From NCBI GenBank assembly GCA_016719785.1, contig JADJYJ010000029.1, positions 62,001-126,000 of the forward strand: a stretch of DNA of 64,000 nt. The letters run 5' to 3'. The notes below the pieces were generated by a model. It had not been told where the DNA came from and searched no databases. It worked only from the letters and a program-made list of their open reading frames with translations. The translations under genes were made by a program, and so were the position numbers. Of the stretch, positions 25,514 through 34,844 are shown piece after piece. Source of the DNA: Candidatus Amarolinea dominans. Lineage in GTDB: Bacteria; Chloroflexota; Anaerolineae; SSC4; Amarolineaceae. Positions within the stretch are counted from its first letter, which is position 1, and the number at the start of each line of letters is the position of its first letter.

Positions 25514-27049
25514 ATGCGAAAGTCACTGGTGGTTGTAGCAATCGCATTCCTCGCCCTGGCCTGGCGCTCATGGTTCGTGACGCTTGCGGCCGAGGTTTCC
25601 CCGCCGCTTCCGCCGCCGCCCAGCGAGCATGTTCAGGACGTGTCGCCGGCGCCGGTGCTTGCCGTGCCCTATCGTCCGGTCAACCAACCAGAGGCTGTGC
25701 TGTGGGACAATGGTTCGATCATCAACAGCTACGGCACCGGATCGGGCGGCGCGAACGAGAGCGTCCTGCAAAACAGCTCGCTGGGCATGACCACGCTGGG
25801 TTTTGCCCACCAGGTGACGGACAATTTTCGCGTTGCCGATAATTTCACCGTGGATGCCCCAGGAGGCTGGCAGATTGACTATTTTGTCTTCTATGCTTAC
25901 CAGACCAACTCCTCTACGACTTCGACCATCAACCATGTCAATTTTCGGATCTGGAACGGCCGCCCTGGTGACGGCGGCAGCCAGGTGATCGCCGGCGATG
26001 CGACAACCAACCGTTGGGCGCGCTCAGATTTCTGGGGAATCTACCGCCGCGCGGAAAACACCCCCGGTAATACGCAGCGACCGGTCATGGGAACACGGGC
26101 GACCGCCGGCTTCTACCTGCCGCCGGGCGCCTATTGGCTCGATTGGCAAAGCGACGGTAGTCACAGCCTCACAGGCCCCTGGGCGCTGCCCATCACGATC
26201 AACGGACAAACGACAACCGGCAATGCCAGGCAGTATGCCAGCGGCGCCTGGGGCGACGTGGTAGACGACGGAACCAGCACGGTGCAGGGCCTCCCGTTCA
26301 CCATTCACGGGACCGTTGTCACCTCGAACCCGACGAACACCCCTACACCTACGCCTACCCGAACGCCTACGACAGCTCCTCTGTTCGTCTGGTACCTGGA
26401 GGCGGAGAGCGGCGCATTGACGCAGCCGATCAGTACAGCAACCGACGCCGCTGCGTCCGCCTGCCAGTACCTCTACTACACTTCGGGTTGGTCGGGCGGT
26501 TCCGCCAATTTTCAGATTTCGGTTCCCAGCACCGGAACCTATTACCTGTGGGCGCGCGGCATGGGGCTGAGCTACACCCAGAACTCCTTTTTTGTCGGCT
26601 TCGATGGAGCCGCGGGCGTCCAATACGAAATTCCCCAGTTCAACGGCCAGTGGACGTGGGGCTGGGATGCCGTGGGCCTGGTGGATGACCCCGTTACCCC
26701 GTTCGATCTTTCCGCCGGCGCGCACACCCTGACGATGGGCGTGCGCGAGGCCTACAGCCGTCTCGACATGGTGCTGCTCACCAACGATGCCGGCTACACC
26801 CCCAACCAGTTCACGCCCTGTGGGCCAACCAACACGCCCACGGTCACGCCAACTCGAACGCCCACGCGCACACCGACCCGCACACCCACGCGCACACCGA
26901 CCTGGACCCCACGCGCATGTTCACCCCGACCCGTACACCCACCCCCACTGCGACCGCAGCGTCCGGCGCCGGACGCGTTCTGCTGCCGTACATCAGCAAG
27001 CAGCCCACACCGACCATTACACCCACCCCAACCCGGACGCCCACCGTGA
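25514..27049 (+). CDS. Secreted multidomain protein, paralogue 1, 5' part
   Basis: Starts at ATG 25514 (a GTG at 25502 overlaps the kinase stop). Signal peptide about 1-25. Residues about 55-275 are a beta-rich domain repeated in the paralogue at 27857 (AVLWDNGS, WRGP-type motifs, TTTGNARQY). Residues about 300-430 look like a carbohydrate-binding-module-like beta sandwich (YLEAESGAL, GTYYLWARG), absent from the paralogue. A TPTRTPT linker follows, where the frame breaks after about 26908: codons after that are out-of-frame Arg/Pro. The proper frame resumes at 26911. Confidence 0.7.
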   Translation: MRKSLVVVAIAFLALAWRSWFVTLAAEVSPPLPPPPSEHVQDVSPAPVLAVPYRPVNQPEAVLWDNGSIINSYGTGSGGANESVLQNSSLGMTTLGFAHQVTDNFRVADNFTVDAPGGWQIDYFVFYAYQTNSSTTSTINHVNFRIWNGRPGDGGSQVIAGDATTNRWARSDFWGIYRRAENTPGNTQRPVMGTRATAGFYLPPGAYWLDWQSDGSHSLTGPWALPITINGQTTTGNARQYASGAWGDVVDDGTSTVQGLPFTIHGTVVTSNPTNTPTPTPTRTPTTAPLFVWYLEAESGALTQPISTATDAAASACQYLYYTSGWSGGSANFQISVPSTGTYYLWARGMGLSYTQNSFFVGFDGAAGVQYEIPQFNGQWTWGWDAVGLVDDPVTPFDLSAGAHTLTMGVREAYSRLDMVLLTNDAGYTPNQFTPCGPTNTPTVTPTRTPTRTPTRTPTRTPTWTPRACSPRPVHPPPLRPQRPAPDAFCCRTSASSPHRPLHPPQPGRPP

Positions 27050-27822
27050 CGCACACGCCCACCGCGACCCGAACGCCCACCGCCACGCCGACGCCGCTCT
27101 GCCCAGGCGACCCCTATGAGCCAAACGACACGTATGAGGCCGCTTGGGGGCCGTTCCCGCTCAACCAGGATTTCAGCGGCTACTTCAAGTGTACGACCGA
27201 TCTGCGCGACTACTACCGCTTCGGCCTGGCGCAGCCGCGCACCCTGGTGGTGACGCTGCGCAGCATCCCGCTCGGATCGGGCTATCAGACTGCGCTCTAT
27301 GCGTCCAGCGGCAGTAAGCTGGGCGAAGAAACGGTTGCGCAGCCGAACCAGAGCGAGACCTTCGAGGTGGAAGCGCCGGGTCAGGCCGGCTACTACGCGC
27401 TGCGCGTGGTGCGCCCTGCGGCCTCGCCCAATTACAACAACCCCTACGTGTTGCGCATGACCGATCGCGGCCCGTGTGAACCGAACAATTCGTTCGATCA
27501 GGCCGGCTCCTGTGGGCTGACGTCCAAAGTGGCGCATTTTGCCTTCATCGAGTCTGCGCAGGATGTCAATGATTACTACTCGTTGCAGATGCTGGCCGCG
27601 CACACCATCAACATCGAGCTGACCAGTCTGCCGGCGAATACCAACTTCGACCTGTTCCTGTATGACGGGAACCGGACTGAGCTTTATCGCGCGGCCACAA
27701 GTAGCCCGACCGAGATCATCCAAACAACGACCTTGCCCGCCGGGAATTACTACGTCCGGGTCAAGCAGACCAGCGGTTTCAGCAACAGCGACACCTACTT
27801 GCTGAAAGCCCTATTTGATTAG
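26911..27822 (+). CDS. Secreted multidomain protein, paralogue 1, 3' part (PPC-like domains)
   Basis: In the -1 frame relative to the upstream part; one missing base in or near the CCCC at 26907-26910 explains it. It continues the linker as TRMFTPTRTPT, then LLPYISKQ, more TPT repeats, and two bacterial pre-peptidase C-terminal-like domains: CPGDPYEPNDTY to about residue 175, and CEPNNSFDQAG to the end. Such domains are secreted beta sandwiches. Alone it has no signal peptide, so it only makes sense joined to the 5' part. Confidence 0.7.
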   Translation, partial: TRMFTPTRTPTPTATAASGAGRVLLPYISKQPTPTITPTPTRTPTVTHTPTATRTPTATPTPLCPGDPYEPNDTYEAAWGPFPLNQDFSGYFKCTTDLRDYYRFGLAQPRTLVVTLRSIPLGSGYQTALYASSGSKLGEETVAQPNQSETFEVEAPGQAGYYALRVVRPAASPNYNNPYVLRMTDRGPCEPNNSFDQAGSCGLTSKVAHFAFIESAQDVNDYYSLQMLAAHTINIELTSLPANTNFDLFLYDGNRTELYRAATSSPTEIIQTTTLPAGNYYVRVKQTSGFSNSDTYLLKALFD

Positions 27823-27856
27823 CAGACGTTGCAAAGGACGTTGACGGAACCATCGT

Positions 27857-28840
27857 ATGACATACGCACCGTGGTTGCTCGTAGCCTTCGGACTGTTCTT
27901 GGCGGAACCCTGGACATCCTTGCCGCGCGCGGTCGCGTCCGTTGACCAACCACTGGCGGTGCTCTACGACAACGGATCGGCCGTCAATAGTCCTGGTACC
28001 GGCCCCGGCGGCGCCGACGAGAGCATCCTGCAAACCAACCTGGGGATGACAACCCTCGGCTATCGGCACGACTACAACGGCGGCAACCGGGTTGCTGATG
28101 AGTTTACCATCACCGGGCCGGCCGGCTGGCAGGTGGATACGATCGTCTTTTTCGCCTTCCAGACCGGCTCCGGCAGCAGTTCCACCATCACGTACGTCAA
28201 CTATCGCGTCTGGCGTGGACCTCCGGGCGAGCCGGGCAGCCAAATCATCTGGGGCGATGACGCCACCAATCGCCTGGCGCGTTCAGACTGGTGGCGCATC
28301 TACCGCCGGCGCCTGAACAACGCGGGCGATACCACTTCTCCGGTCATGGCAAACACCGTCAGCGCCGGTTTCTTCCTGGCGCCTGGCACCTACTGGTTGG
28401 ACTGGCAGACGCACGGCGCCTTGACCTCTGGCCCCTATGCGCCACCGGTGACCCTCGATGGCCAGACGACGACCGGCAACGGCCGCCAATACTTCCAGGG
28501 AGATTGGAGCCTGGCCCTCGATGGCGGCGCCCACACGCCGCAGGGCTTCCCGTTCAAGATCTACGGCAGCCTGGGCGCAACGCCAACCTGGACACCCACG
28601 GTGGCCCCCATGCCCCCGCCACGCCCACTGCCACGGCCACCGCAACGCCCACCGCCGTCGTGCCCACGCCGACCCGGACCTCCACGCGCACCTGGACGCC
28701 GACGCGTATGTTTACGCCAACCCGGACCCCGACCCGTTCGCCCACCCCAACCCCCACGGGCACGCCGGCCGGTGCGCACGTCAGGCTGCCGTTCATTGGC
28801 AAGCAAGCGACGCCTACTCCGACCCGGACGCCAACGCTGA
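27857..28840 (+). CDS. Secreted multidomain protein, paralogue 2, 5' part
   Basis: Signal peptide about 1-26, then a beta-rich domain of about 210 residues closely related to that of paralogue 1 (AVLYDNGSAVNS, VNYRVWRGP, TYWLDWQ, TTTGNGRQY). It lacks the carbohydrate-binding-like middle domain. The frame is good to about 28612, in the linker TPTWTPTVAP, and then becomes Pro/Arg-rich nonsense. One missing base in the CCCCC at 28613-28617 restores the reading. Confidence 0.7.
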   Translation: MTYAPWLLVAFGLFLAEPWTSLPRAVASVDQPLAVLYDNGSAVNSPGTGPGGADESILQTNLGMTTLGYRHDYNGGNRVADEFTITGPAGWQVDTIVFFAFQTGSGSSSTITYVNYRVWRGPPGEPGSQIIWGDDATNRLARSDWWRIYRRRLNNAGDTTSPVMANTVSAGFFLAPGTYWLDWQTHGALTSGPYAPPVTLDGQTTTGNGRQYFQGDWSLALDGGAHTPQGFPFKIYGSLGATPTWTPTVAPMPPPRPLPRPPQRPPPSCPRRPGPPRAPGRRRVCLRQPGPRPVRPPQPPRARRPVRTSGCRSLASKRRLLRPGRQR

Positions 28841-29634
28841 CCCCAACCTGGACCCGGACGCTGACCCCAACCCCAACCTGGACCCCGACGCCTACCCCTG
28901 CCTGTCCCGGCGACCCCTACGAACCGAACAACAGCTTCCAGGGCGCTTGGGGCCCCACCTGGTCACTGCCGTTCGACACAGACCTGGCCGGCTATTTTCG
29001 CTGTACCGGGGACATGCTCGACTTTTACCGTGTTTGGATAGATGCTCCCCGTCTGCTTGTCGTGACGTTGCGCGACCTGCCCGTTGGCGCCAATTATCAA
29101 ATCGCGCTCTATGGGACAAATGGTGGTAAAATAGGAGAGTCAACCACGCCAAACGTCAACAACGTGGAATTGTTCGAGGTAGAGGTATTGCCGGCCAGCG
29201 CCTATCACGCCTTGCGCGTGGTCCGGCCAACAACGTCCCCCAACACCGCGAACCCCTATCTTGCTCGTGTGGCGACGCAAGGGGTATGCGAACCGAACGA
29301 AACGCGGGATCAGGCTCACTGCGCCTTGTCTTCGGATGTGACGCACTATGCGACCATTGAATCGAGTCAAGATCAGAGCGACTTCTACTATCTTGATCTC
29401 TCGGCGTCGCACCCGATCGAGGTCTGGCTGCAGCAGATTCCTGCGCAGACCGATTATGATCTCTATCTCTACGCCGCCGCTGGCGTCCAGATTGGATCTG
29501 GAACGAACGGAAGCAATCAAGACGAACACATCGCCCCGGTGGCAGCCACCCCTGGCCGCTACTACATCCAGGTTCGTCAACACAACGGGTACAGTGCAAC
29601 GAACACCTATCGGCTGAGAGCCGTCTATCGCTAG
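28612..29634 (+). CDS. Secreted multidomain protein, paralogue 2, 3' part (PPC-like domains)
   Basis: Continues the linker in the -1 frame (ATPTATATATPT), then RLPFIGKQ and further TPTWTPT repeats. Two pre-peptidase C-terminal-like domains follow: CPGDPYEPNNSFQG, then CEPNETRDQAHC to the C-terminus, the same layout as paralogue 1. LPFIGKQ/LLPYISKQ between two linker blocks is shared and may be a processing or sorting site; that is a guess. Confidence 0.7.
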   Translation, partial: APATPTATATATPTAVVPTPTRTSTRTWTPTRMFTPTRTPTRSPTPTPTGTPAGAHVRLPFIGKQATPTPTRTPTLTPTWTRTLTPTPTWTPTPTPACPGDPYEPNNSFQGAWGPTWSLPFDTDLAGYFRCTGDMLDFYRVWIDAPRLLVVTLRDLPVGANYQIALYGTNGGKIGESTTPNVNNVELFEVEVLPASAYHALRVVRPTTSPNTANPYLARVATQGVCEPNETRDQAHCALSSDVTHYATIESSQDQSDFYYLDLSASHPIEVWLQQIPAQTDYDLYLYAAAGVQIGSGTNGSNQDEHIAPVAATPGRYYIQVRQHNGYSATNTYRLRAVYR

Positions 29635-29645
29635 AGCCGATTTTT

Positions 29646-29687
29646 GATCTCTGATCTCCGATCTCCGATCTCTGATCTCCGATCCCT
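29646..29687 (+). repeat. Six heptanucleotide repeats before a PP2C gene
   Basis: GATCTCT or GATCTCC in six consecutive 7-bp units, the last GATCCCT, ending 19 bases before the phosphatase ATG. The same units GATCTCC-GATCCCT recur before the second phosphatase gene. Confidence 0.9.
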
Positions 29688-29706
29688 AACGCAGAAAGGA
29701 ACACCT

Positions 29707-31185
29707 ATGCCGGACCAAAGCAGGCAACCAACACCATCGCGACCCAACCAGAATCGAGGCCCGACTCCTAGCAGTCCCGGTGCGGCGCCATTTACCCTGC
29801 GCAGTGTCAACCTGAGCGATGTGGGTCGCGCGCGCGATCATCAAGAGGATGCTTCCGGTATCTTCAAGCCATCTGATCCTGCGCTCCTGGCGCGGCGCGG
29901 TGAGTTGTTCATCGTCGCCGATGGCATGGGCGGGCACAACGCGGGTGAGGTGGCCAGCCAGATGGCGTTGAGCGAACTGCAGCGCGTCTATTTCAGCGAC
30001 GCCAGCCCTGACCCTCAGGCCGCCCTCGCCCAGTCCCTGCAGGCTGCCAACCAGGCCATCTACCAACTGTCGCGCGCCGATGCCCGTCAGATGGGCATGG
30101 GCACCACGGTCGCCATGGCCGTCGTGCGCAACCAGGAGGTTTTCATCTCCAACGTCGGCGACAGCCGCGTGTACTTGATCCGCAGCGGGCAGATCTCGCA
30201 GGTCACGCGCGATCATTCCTGGGTGGAGGAACAGGTGCGCGCCGGCGTCTTGACCCCCGAGCAGGCTCATTCCCATCCGCAGCGCAACATCATCACCCGC
30301 GCCCTGGGCACCGGCCCCAGCGTCGAGCCCGAATTCTACACCGGCGCCATGCAACTGGGTGACATCCTCGTTCTCTGCTCCGATGGCTTGACCGGCCATG
30401 TCGCGGATGCTGAGATTCTACTGCTCGCCGGCGAAAACCCGCCGCGCGTCGCGGCCCAACGCCTGATCGAACTGGCCAATGAACGCGGCGGCAGCGACAA
30501 CATCACCGCCCTCGTCGTGCGCGCCGAACCGCCAGGCGCCTCCGTCCCCGGCGCCGCGCCGGTGCCCGGTAAAGGGCCGGTCAACCGGCCCAGTCGCCCA
30601 CCCTACGGACTTGTAGGTGCATTGGTCGGTGTCCTTGCCGGTGTTGCCTTGATCGCCTATCTGCTCCTGAAACCAGGCGGCACACAGGGCAAGATAACGC
30701 CTATGCCCACACTCACGGGTACCACTTCAGTGGTCACGTCAGCCGCCGCTACCATTTCGCCAACAATGTTGCCGTCCGCCACCGGATTGAACGTCGCGGC
30801 AACTGTGACGACGGTCGCATCGGTCGAGGCTACTCCGTCACCTGGAGTGGGGACAGCCACCCTGATTCCGACGCCAACCATCACACCGACGGCCGTGCCC
30901 TTTACGCCAACCAAACGTCCTCCCGCCTTCACGCCGACACCGACCAACACGTCGCCGCCGGAATCAACTGATACGCCGACGACTACTCCGCCGCGAGACC
31001 CAACCAACACGCCGGTACCGCCGACCAATACACCGGTGCCACCGACCGCTACGCCACGACCGCCGACCGCTACGCCACGACCGCCGACCAACACGCCGGT
31101 GCCGCCGACCGCTACGCCGCGACCACCGACTGATACGCCAGAGCCGCCGACCGACACGCCGGCGCCGTCGGTCACACCGCGCTGA
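29707..31185 (+). CDS. PP2C-family Ser/Thr phosphatase with transmembrane helix and Pro/Thr tail
   Basis: A 492-residue protein from ATG 29707, with GAAAGGA upstream. Residues about 30-275 form a PP2C domain: SDVGRARDHQEDA, VADGMGGHNAGE, GMGTTVAMAVV, NVGDSRVYLI, CSDGLTGHV and SDNITALVV, containing the metal-binding aspartates. A transmembrane helix near 300-322 and about 165 residues of PPTNTP/PPTATP repeats outside follow. It is the partner able to reverse the PknB-like kinases; the tail resembles that of the kinase at 23.7 kb. Confidence 0.92.
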   Translation: MPDQSRQPTPSRPNQNRGPTPSSPGAAPFTLRSVNLSDVGRARDHQEDASGIFKPSDPALLARRGELFIVADGMGGHNAGEVASQMALSELQRVYFSDASPDPQAALAQSLQAANQAIYQLSRADARQMGMGTTVAMAVVRNQEVFISNVGDSRVYLIRSGQISQVTRDHSWVEEQVRAGVLTPEQAHSHPQRNIITRALGTGPSVEPEFYTGAMQLGDILVLCSDGLTGHVADAEILLLAGENPPRVAAQRLIELANERGGSDNITALVVRAEPPGASVPGAAPVPGKGPVNRPSRPPYGLVGALVGVLAGVALIAYLLLKPGGTQGKITPMPTLTGTTSVVTSAAATISPTMLPSATGLNVAATVTTVASVEATPSPGVGTATLIPTPTITPTAVPFTPTKRPPAFTPTPTNTSPPESTDTPTTTPPRDPTNTPVPPTNTPVPPTATPRPPTATPRPPTNTPVPPTATPRPPTDTPEPPTDTPAPSVTPR

Positions 31186-31239
31186 GACCAGCGGATAAGC
31201 GGGTTTATTCACTGATCGGTCAACGGATAAGGAGGAGAT

Positions 31240-33234
31240 ATGCGAGGTCAAACCAGCAGAAAGCAGGTACTCACGGCACTGGCCGTCGTGCTCTGTTGCA
31301 CGGCAGGCTTGATCGTTGTTGCAATCTCTCCGGGGCAGAACCTTGTGCAGGCTAATTCGGTTGTCATGAGTGATCAGGGACGCTCTTTGGACACCTCTGT
31401 GACTGTGACGGGAACATCAGTCTTCTTGCCCATCGTTGTTGGATACGAGCAGCGTTGGGTCGCAGCAGGATTGAGCGACATCAGTGTGCGCACGTTGGCA
31501 TCATGGGGCGGTGCTTCTTTTGCCGGTGGGCAACACACCAATGGAACTGGAAGTGGCGTGTATCGTAACTCAAGTTGTGATCCATCCTGGTCTTCGTTTG
31601 GCTTGAACACCCAACTCGTCTTTGCACTCGCGCGTGGGATCAATGGTTTTGTGTATGCAGGCACGTATGGTAGTGGCATCTATCGTAGCACAAACAATGG
31701 CACAACCTGGCAACCCGTAAATAGCGGTTTGCAGGATCAACGGTTTTACGGCTTGTCTACGCACCCCTCCAACGCGGCTATTGTGCTGGCCGCCGGCTAT
31801 GAGCATGGAGTGTATCGCACCACGAATCACGGCGCCAGCTGGCAGCGCAGTCAACCGACGGATATTGATTTTATCAATGCAGTTGCGTTCAATATGGCTG
31901 ATGGTAACATCGCATATGCGGGCACAGACGATCGCGGGCTTTATCGCTCTACCAATGGCGGCGCGTTGTTCCAGGCCAATAACACGGGGCTGACCAATCA
32001 CCGAGTGTGGACAATTGTCAACGCATCTCGATCACCGCAACTGGTGTACGTTGGCACAAGTAGCGGCGTCTTCCGCTCGACCGATCGGGGAGTCAATTGG
32101 CAGGCCGCGGGGTTGAATGGGAAGGAAGTGCGTGCCATTGCAGTGGACTCACTTGACGCCGGGCATGTGTTTGCGGGCACGAAAGCTAATGGCATGTTTG
32201 AGACCACCGATGCTGGCAGCAACTGGTACGATATTAGTCTTGGTCTGCCTGCCAACCTTCCTGTGTATGCGTTGAGACTCGATATGACGACTTGCTTCGA
32301 CCTACTCGCAGGAACCGGTCAAGGTGTATACCAGCGCCGTTTGACTCAGCCAACTCCTACACCCACGGCCACCCGCACACCTACCTGGACGCCTACCCGC
32401 ACTCCGACGGCCACCCCGACTGCGACCGCAACCCGGACTGCGACCGCAACCCCGACGGCCACCCCGACTGCGACCGCAACCCCGACTGCGACCGCGACCC
32501 CGACCAATACCCCAACGCCGACCACCTCAGCCAGCGTTACGCTGACGCTCACTCCGACCGATACCCCGACGAACACGACGACACCGACCACTGCGCTGAC
32601 GAACACGCCGACGCCAACCACGACGCCTACCGCGACCGCGACCCCCAAGCCCGGCACCGCAACCTTGACCCCGACTCCCACGGCGACGTTTACCTCCACA
32701 CCTTCCCGTACTCCGACGCCAACCATACCGCCCAACACGCATGTTTTTGTCGGTCAGGTGCGCCAGGCAAACGAGGAGCCGGTCCCCGCGTTTTCCTACG
32801 TTCAGTTGTCAGGGTCGTTACTACCGAGCGTTCGCGGAGTCTATATTGACAGTGCAACCACCGATAACAACGGCTATTTCAGACTGGACACGACTCTCGT
32901 ATTCGACTACTACCACCTTTATCTTGCACCGCTCGATCCATCTCATTATGAGTTTGTTGAGGCGCGACCAGGCGTTGGCGGGGAACTTGTCAACGCGCGC
33001 TGGATTCGCTATGCCAGTCCAGGTTTTGGCATGCACGATGGCAACGAATTTGTCGTCACGGTAACTTCCAGGCGTTTGCCGCGCTGGCCGCTGCCAACCG
33101 TACCCCTTCCCCCCCTGCCAACCGTACCCCTTCCCCCCCTGCCTACTGTCGTGCTGCCCCTCCCCACCGTCGCCATTCCGACGCCGTTCTGGCCGCGCCT
33201 CCCCCGCTGGCTGAGCACAGGGCGCGAGCGCTGA
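31240..33234 (+). CDS. Secreted BNR-repeat-like protein with TPT linker
   Basis: A 664-residue exported protein with GGAGGAG before its ATG and a signal peptide of about 40 residues. Residues about 70-365 hold a beta-propeller of BNR/sialidase-like repeats (GIYRSTNNGTTW, GVYRTTNHGASW, GLYRSTNGGALF, GVFRSTDRGVNW, GMFETTDAGSNW). A linker of about 120 residues of TPTATP type comes next, then a beta domain like carboxypeptidase-regulatory folds (about 500-600). The C-terminus is basic and proline-rich, with duplicated PTVPLPPLP. Surface binding role likely; ligand unknown. Confidence 0.75.
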   Translation: MRGQTSRKQVLTALAVVLCCTAGLIVVAISPGQNLVQANSVVMSDQGRSLDTSVTVTGTSVFLPIVVGYEQRWVAAGLSDISVRTLASWGGASFAGGQHTNGTGSGVYRNSSCDPSWSSFGLNTQLVFALARGINGFVYAGTYGSGIYRSTNNGTTWQPVNSGLQDQRFYGLSTHPSNAAIVLAAGYEHGVYRTTNHGASWQRSQPTDIDFINAVAFNMADGNIAYAGTDDRGLYRSTNGGALFQANNTGLTNHRVWTIVNASRSPQLVYVGTSSGVFRSTDRGVNWQAAGLNGKEVRAIAVDSLDAGHVFAGTKANGMFETTDAGSNWYDISLGLPANLPVYALRLDMTTCFDLLAGTGQGVYQRRLTQPTPTPTATRTPTWTPTRTPTATPTATATRTATATPTATPTATATPTATATPTNTPTPTTSASVTLTLTPTDTPTNTTTPTTALTNTPTPTTTPTATATPKPGTATLTPTPTATFTSTPSRTPTPTIPPNTHVFVGQVRQANEEPVPAFSYVQLSGSLLPSVRGVYIDSATTDNNGYFRLDTTLVFDYYHLYLAPLDPSHYEFVEARPGVGGELVNARWIRYASPGFGMHDGNEFVVTVTSRRLPRWPLPTVPLPPLPTVPLPPLPTVVLPLPTVAIPTPFWPRLPRWLSTGRER

Positions 33235-33258
33235 CATCAGCCATCGCAGGGAGCAACC

Positions 33259-34035
33259 ATGCGTTTCTTCAACACGGCCGGCCCGGTCAATTGCCAGGAT
33301 CATTACTGCTTGCCCCCCTTGCAGCGTTTTGACCTGGATACCGTCATGAGCCTGATCGGGCAAAAGAAATACTTCCTGCTGCATGCGCCGCGCCAGACCG
33401 GCAAGACGAGCTGTCTCCTGGCCCTGATGACCCATCTCAACCAGGGCGGCATCTATCGCGCCCTCTACGCCAATATCGAAGCCGCGCAGGCCGTGCGCGA
33501 AGATGTGACGGCCGGAATCGCAGCCGTTGTGCAGGCCATTGCCGAACGCGCCAGAATGATGTTGGGAGAAACCGAGACCAACGGCCTGGCGCTGGAAGTG
33601 CTGGCGCAGCAGGGCGCGGCCACGGCTCTGCAGACCTTCCTTTCACGCTGGTGCGAGCAATCTCCGCAGCCGCGCGTGCTCTTGCTCGATGAAGTGGATG
33701 CCCTGATAGGAGACACCCTGATCTCTCTCTTACGCCAACTGCGCGGCGGCTATGATACCCGACCCGCACACTTCCCGCACAGCATCGTTCTATGCGGCGT
33801 GCGTGACTTGCAGGACTATCGCATCCATTCGGCCCGCGAGAAAACAGTGATTACCGGCGGCAGCGCGTTCAACATCAAGGCCGAGTCCTTGCGCCTGGGC
33901 AACTTCGCGCCAGGAGGTCGAAACCCTGCTCGCTCAGCACACGCAGGAGACGGGCCAGCTTTTCACCGCGCCGCGCGAGCTTGTCTGGGACTTGACCAGC
34001 GGCCAGCCCTGGCTGGTCAACGCCCTGGCCTATGA
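33259..34035 (+). CDS. AAA-type ATPase of the ATPase-PDDEXK family, 5' part
   Basis: N-terminal P-loop domain: Walker A HAPRQTGKTS near residue 43, Walker B RVLLLDEVDAL near 155, and a sensor-like IVLCGVRDLQDYR. This matches prokaryotic AAA ATPases that carry a C-terminal restriction-like nuclease. The frame is coherent to about 33909 (SLRLGNFA) and then shifts; the remaining codons to 34035 are out of frame. Confidence 0.7.
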   Translation: MRFFNTAGPVNCQDHYCLPPLQRFDLDTVMSLIGQKKYFLLHAPRQTGKTSCLLALMTHLNQGGIYRALYANIEAAQAVREDVTAGIAAVVQAIAERARMMLGETETNGLALEVLAQQGAATALQTFLSRWCEQSPQPRVLLLDEVDALIGDTLISLLRQLRGGYDTRPAHFPHSIVLCGVRDLQDYRIHSAREKTVITGGSAFNIKAESLRLGNFAPGGRNPARSAHAGDGPAFHRAARACLGLDQRPALAGQRPGL

Positions 34036-34834
34036 AGTCACCTTCAAGATGCCGGAAGGCCGCGTGCGCACCGCGGCCATCACGGCCGAGATGATCGAGC
34101 AGGCCAAAGAGCAAATCATCGAACGCCGCGACACCCACATTGACCAGCTGCAGCACAAACTGGCGGAGCCTCGGGTGCGCCGGGTCATCGAACCGCTCCT
34201 GGCCGGAGAACAGGCGGCGACCCATCTGCCCACGGACGATGTCAACTACGTGTACGATCTTGGCCTGATCCGTCGCGACGCAGGCCAGATTGCAGTGGCT
34301 AATCGCATTTACCAGGAGGTCATTCCGCGTGAACTAACCTTCAGCACCCAACTGATGATTGATGCTCAGCCTGCCTGGTATGTCCTTCCCGATGGCCGGC
34401 TCGATCTCAGCAAACTGCTTGCGGCTTTTCAACAGTTCTTCCGCGAACAGTCGGAGGCCTGGCTGGAGCAGTTCGAGTACCAGGAAGTTGGCCCGCAGCT
34501 CTTGATGCAGGCGTTCTTACAGCGTATCGTCAACGGCGGCGGCCGTGTGGAGCGCGAGTATGGCCTGGGACGCCGGCGCATTGATCTGCTGGTGATCTGG
34601 CCTCATCCGGGCGGCGTACAGCGCAGCGTGATCGAACTGAAGCTGCTGCGCCAGTCGCCTGGCCAAACCCTGACCAACGGCCTGGCGCAGACCTGGGCCT
34701 ACGCCGATACGTGCGCCGCGGATGAGGCACACCTGGTGATCTTCGACCGCCGACCGGGGCGCAGTTGGGAAAAACGAATCTACCGCCGCGATGAGATCTA
34801 TCAACAGCGGCTGATTACCGTGTGGGGAGTGTAG
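33911..34834 (+). CDS. AAA-type ATPase of the ATPase-PDDEXK family, 3' part
   Basis: Continues as QEVETLLAQHTQETGQLF one frame over, then a winged-helix-like region (DLGLIRRDAGQIAVANRIY). The C-terminal PD-(D/E)XK-like domain has GGGRVEREYGLGRRRIDLLV and SVIELKLLR, giving the Asp and the ExK pair. Related proteins are common in Chloroflexota and cyanobacteria, often in many copies, and are of unknown role. A one-base gain or two-base loss near 33909 explains the split. Confidence 0.7.
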   Translation, partial: QEVETLLAQHTQETGQLFTAPRELVWDLTSGQPWLVNALAYEVTFKMPEGRVRTAAITAEMIEQAKEQIIERRDTHIDQLQHKLAEPRVRRVIEPLLAGEQAATHLPTDDVNYVYDLGLIRRDAGQIAVANRIYQEVIPRELTFSTQLMIDAQPAWYVLPDGRLDLSKLLAAFQQFFREQSEAWLEQFEYQEVGPQLLMQAFLQRIVNGGGRVEREYGLGRRRIDLLVIWPHPGGVQRSVIELKLLRQSPGQTLTNGLAQTWAYADTCAADEAHLVIFDRRPGRSWEKRIYRRDEIYQQRLITVWGV

Positions 34835-34844
34835 TCCCGTTGCC

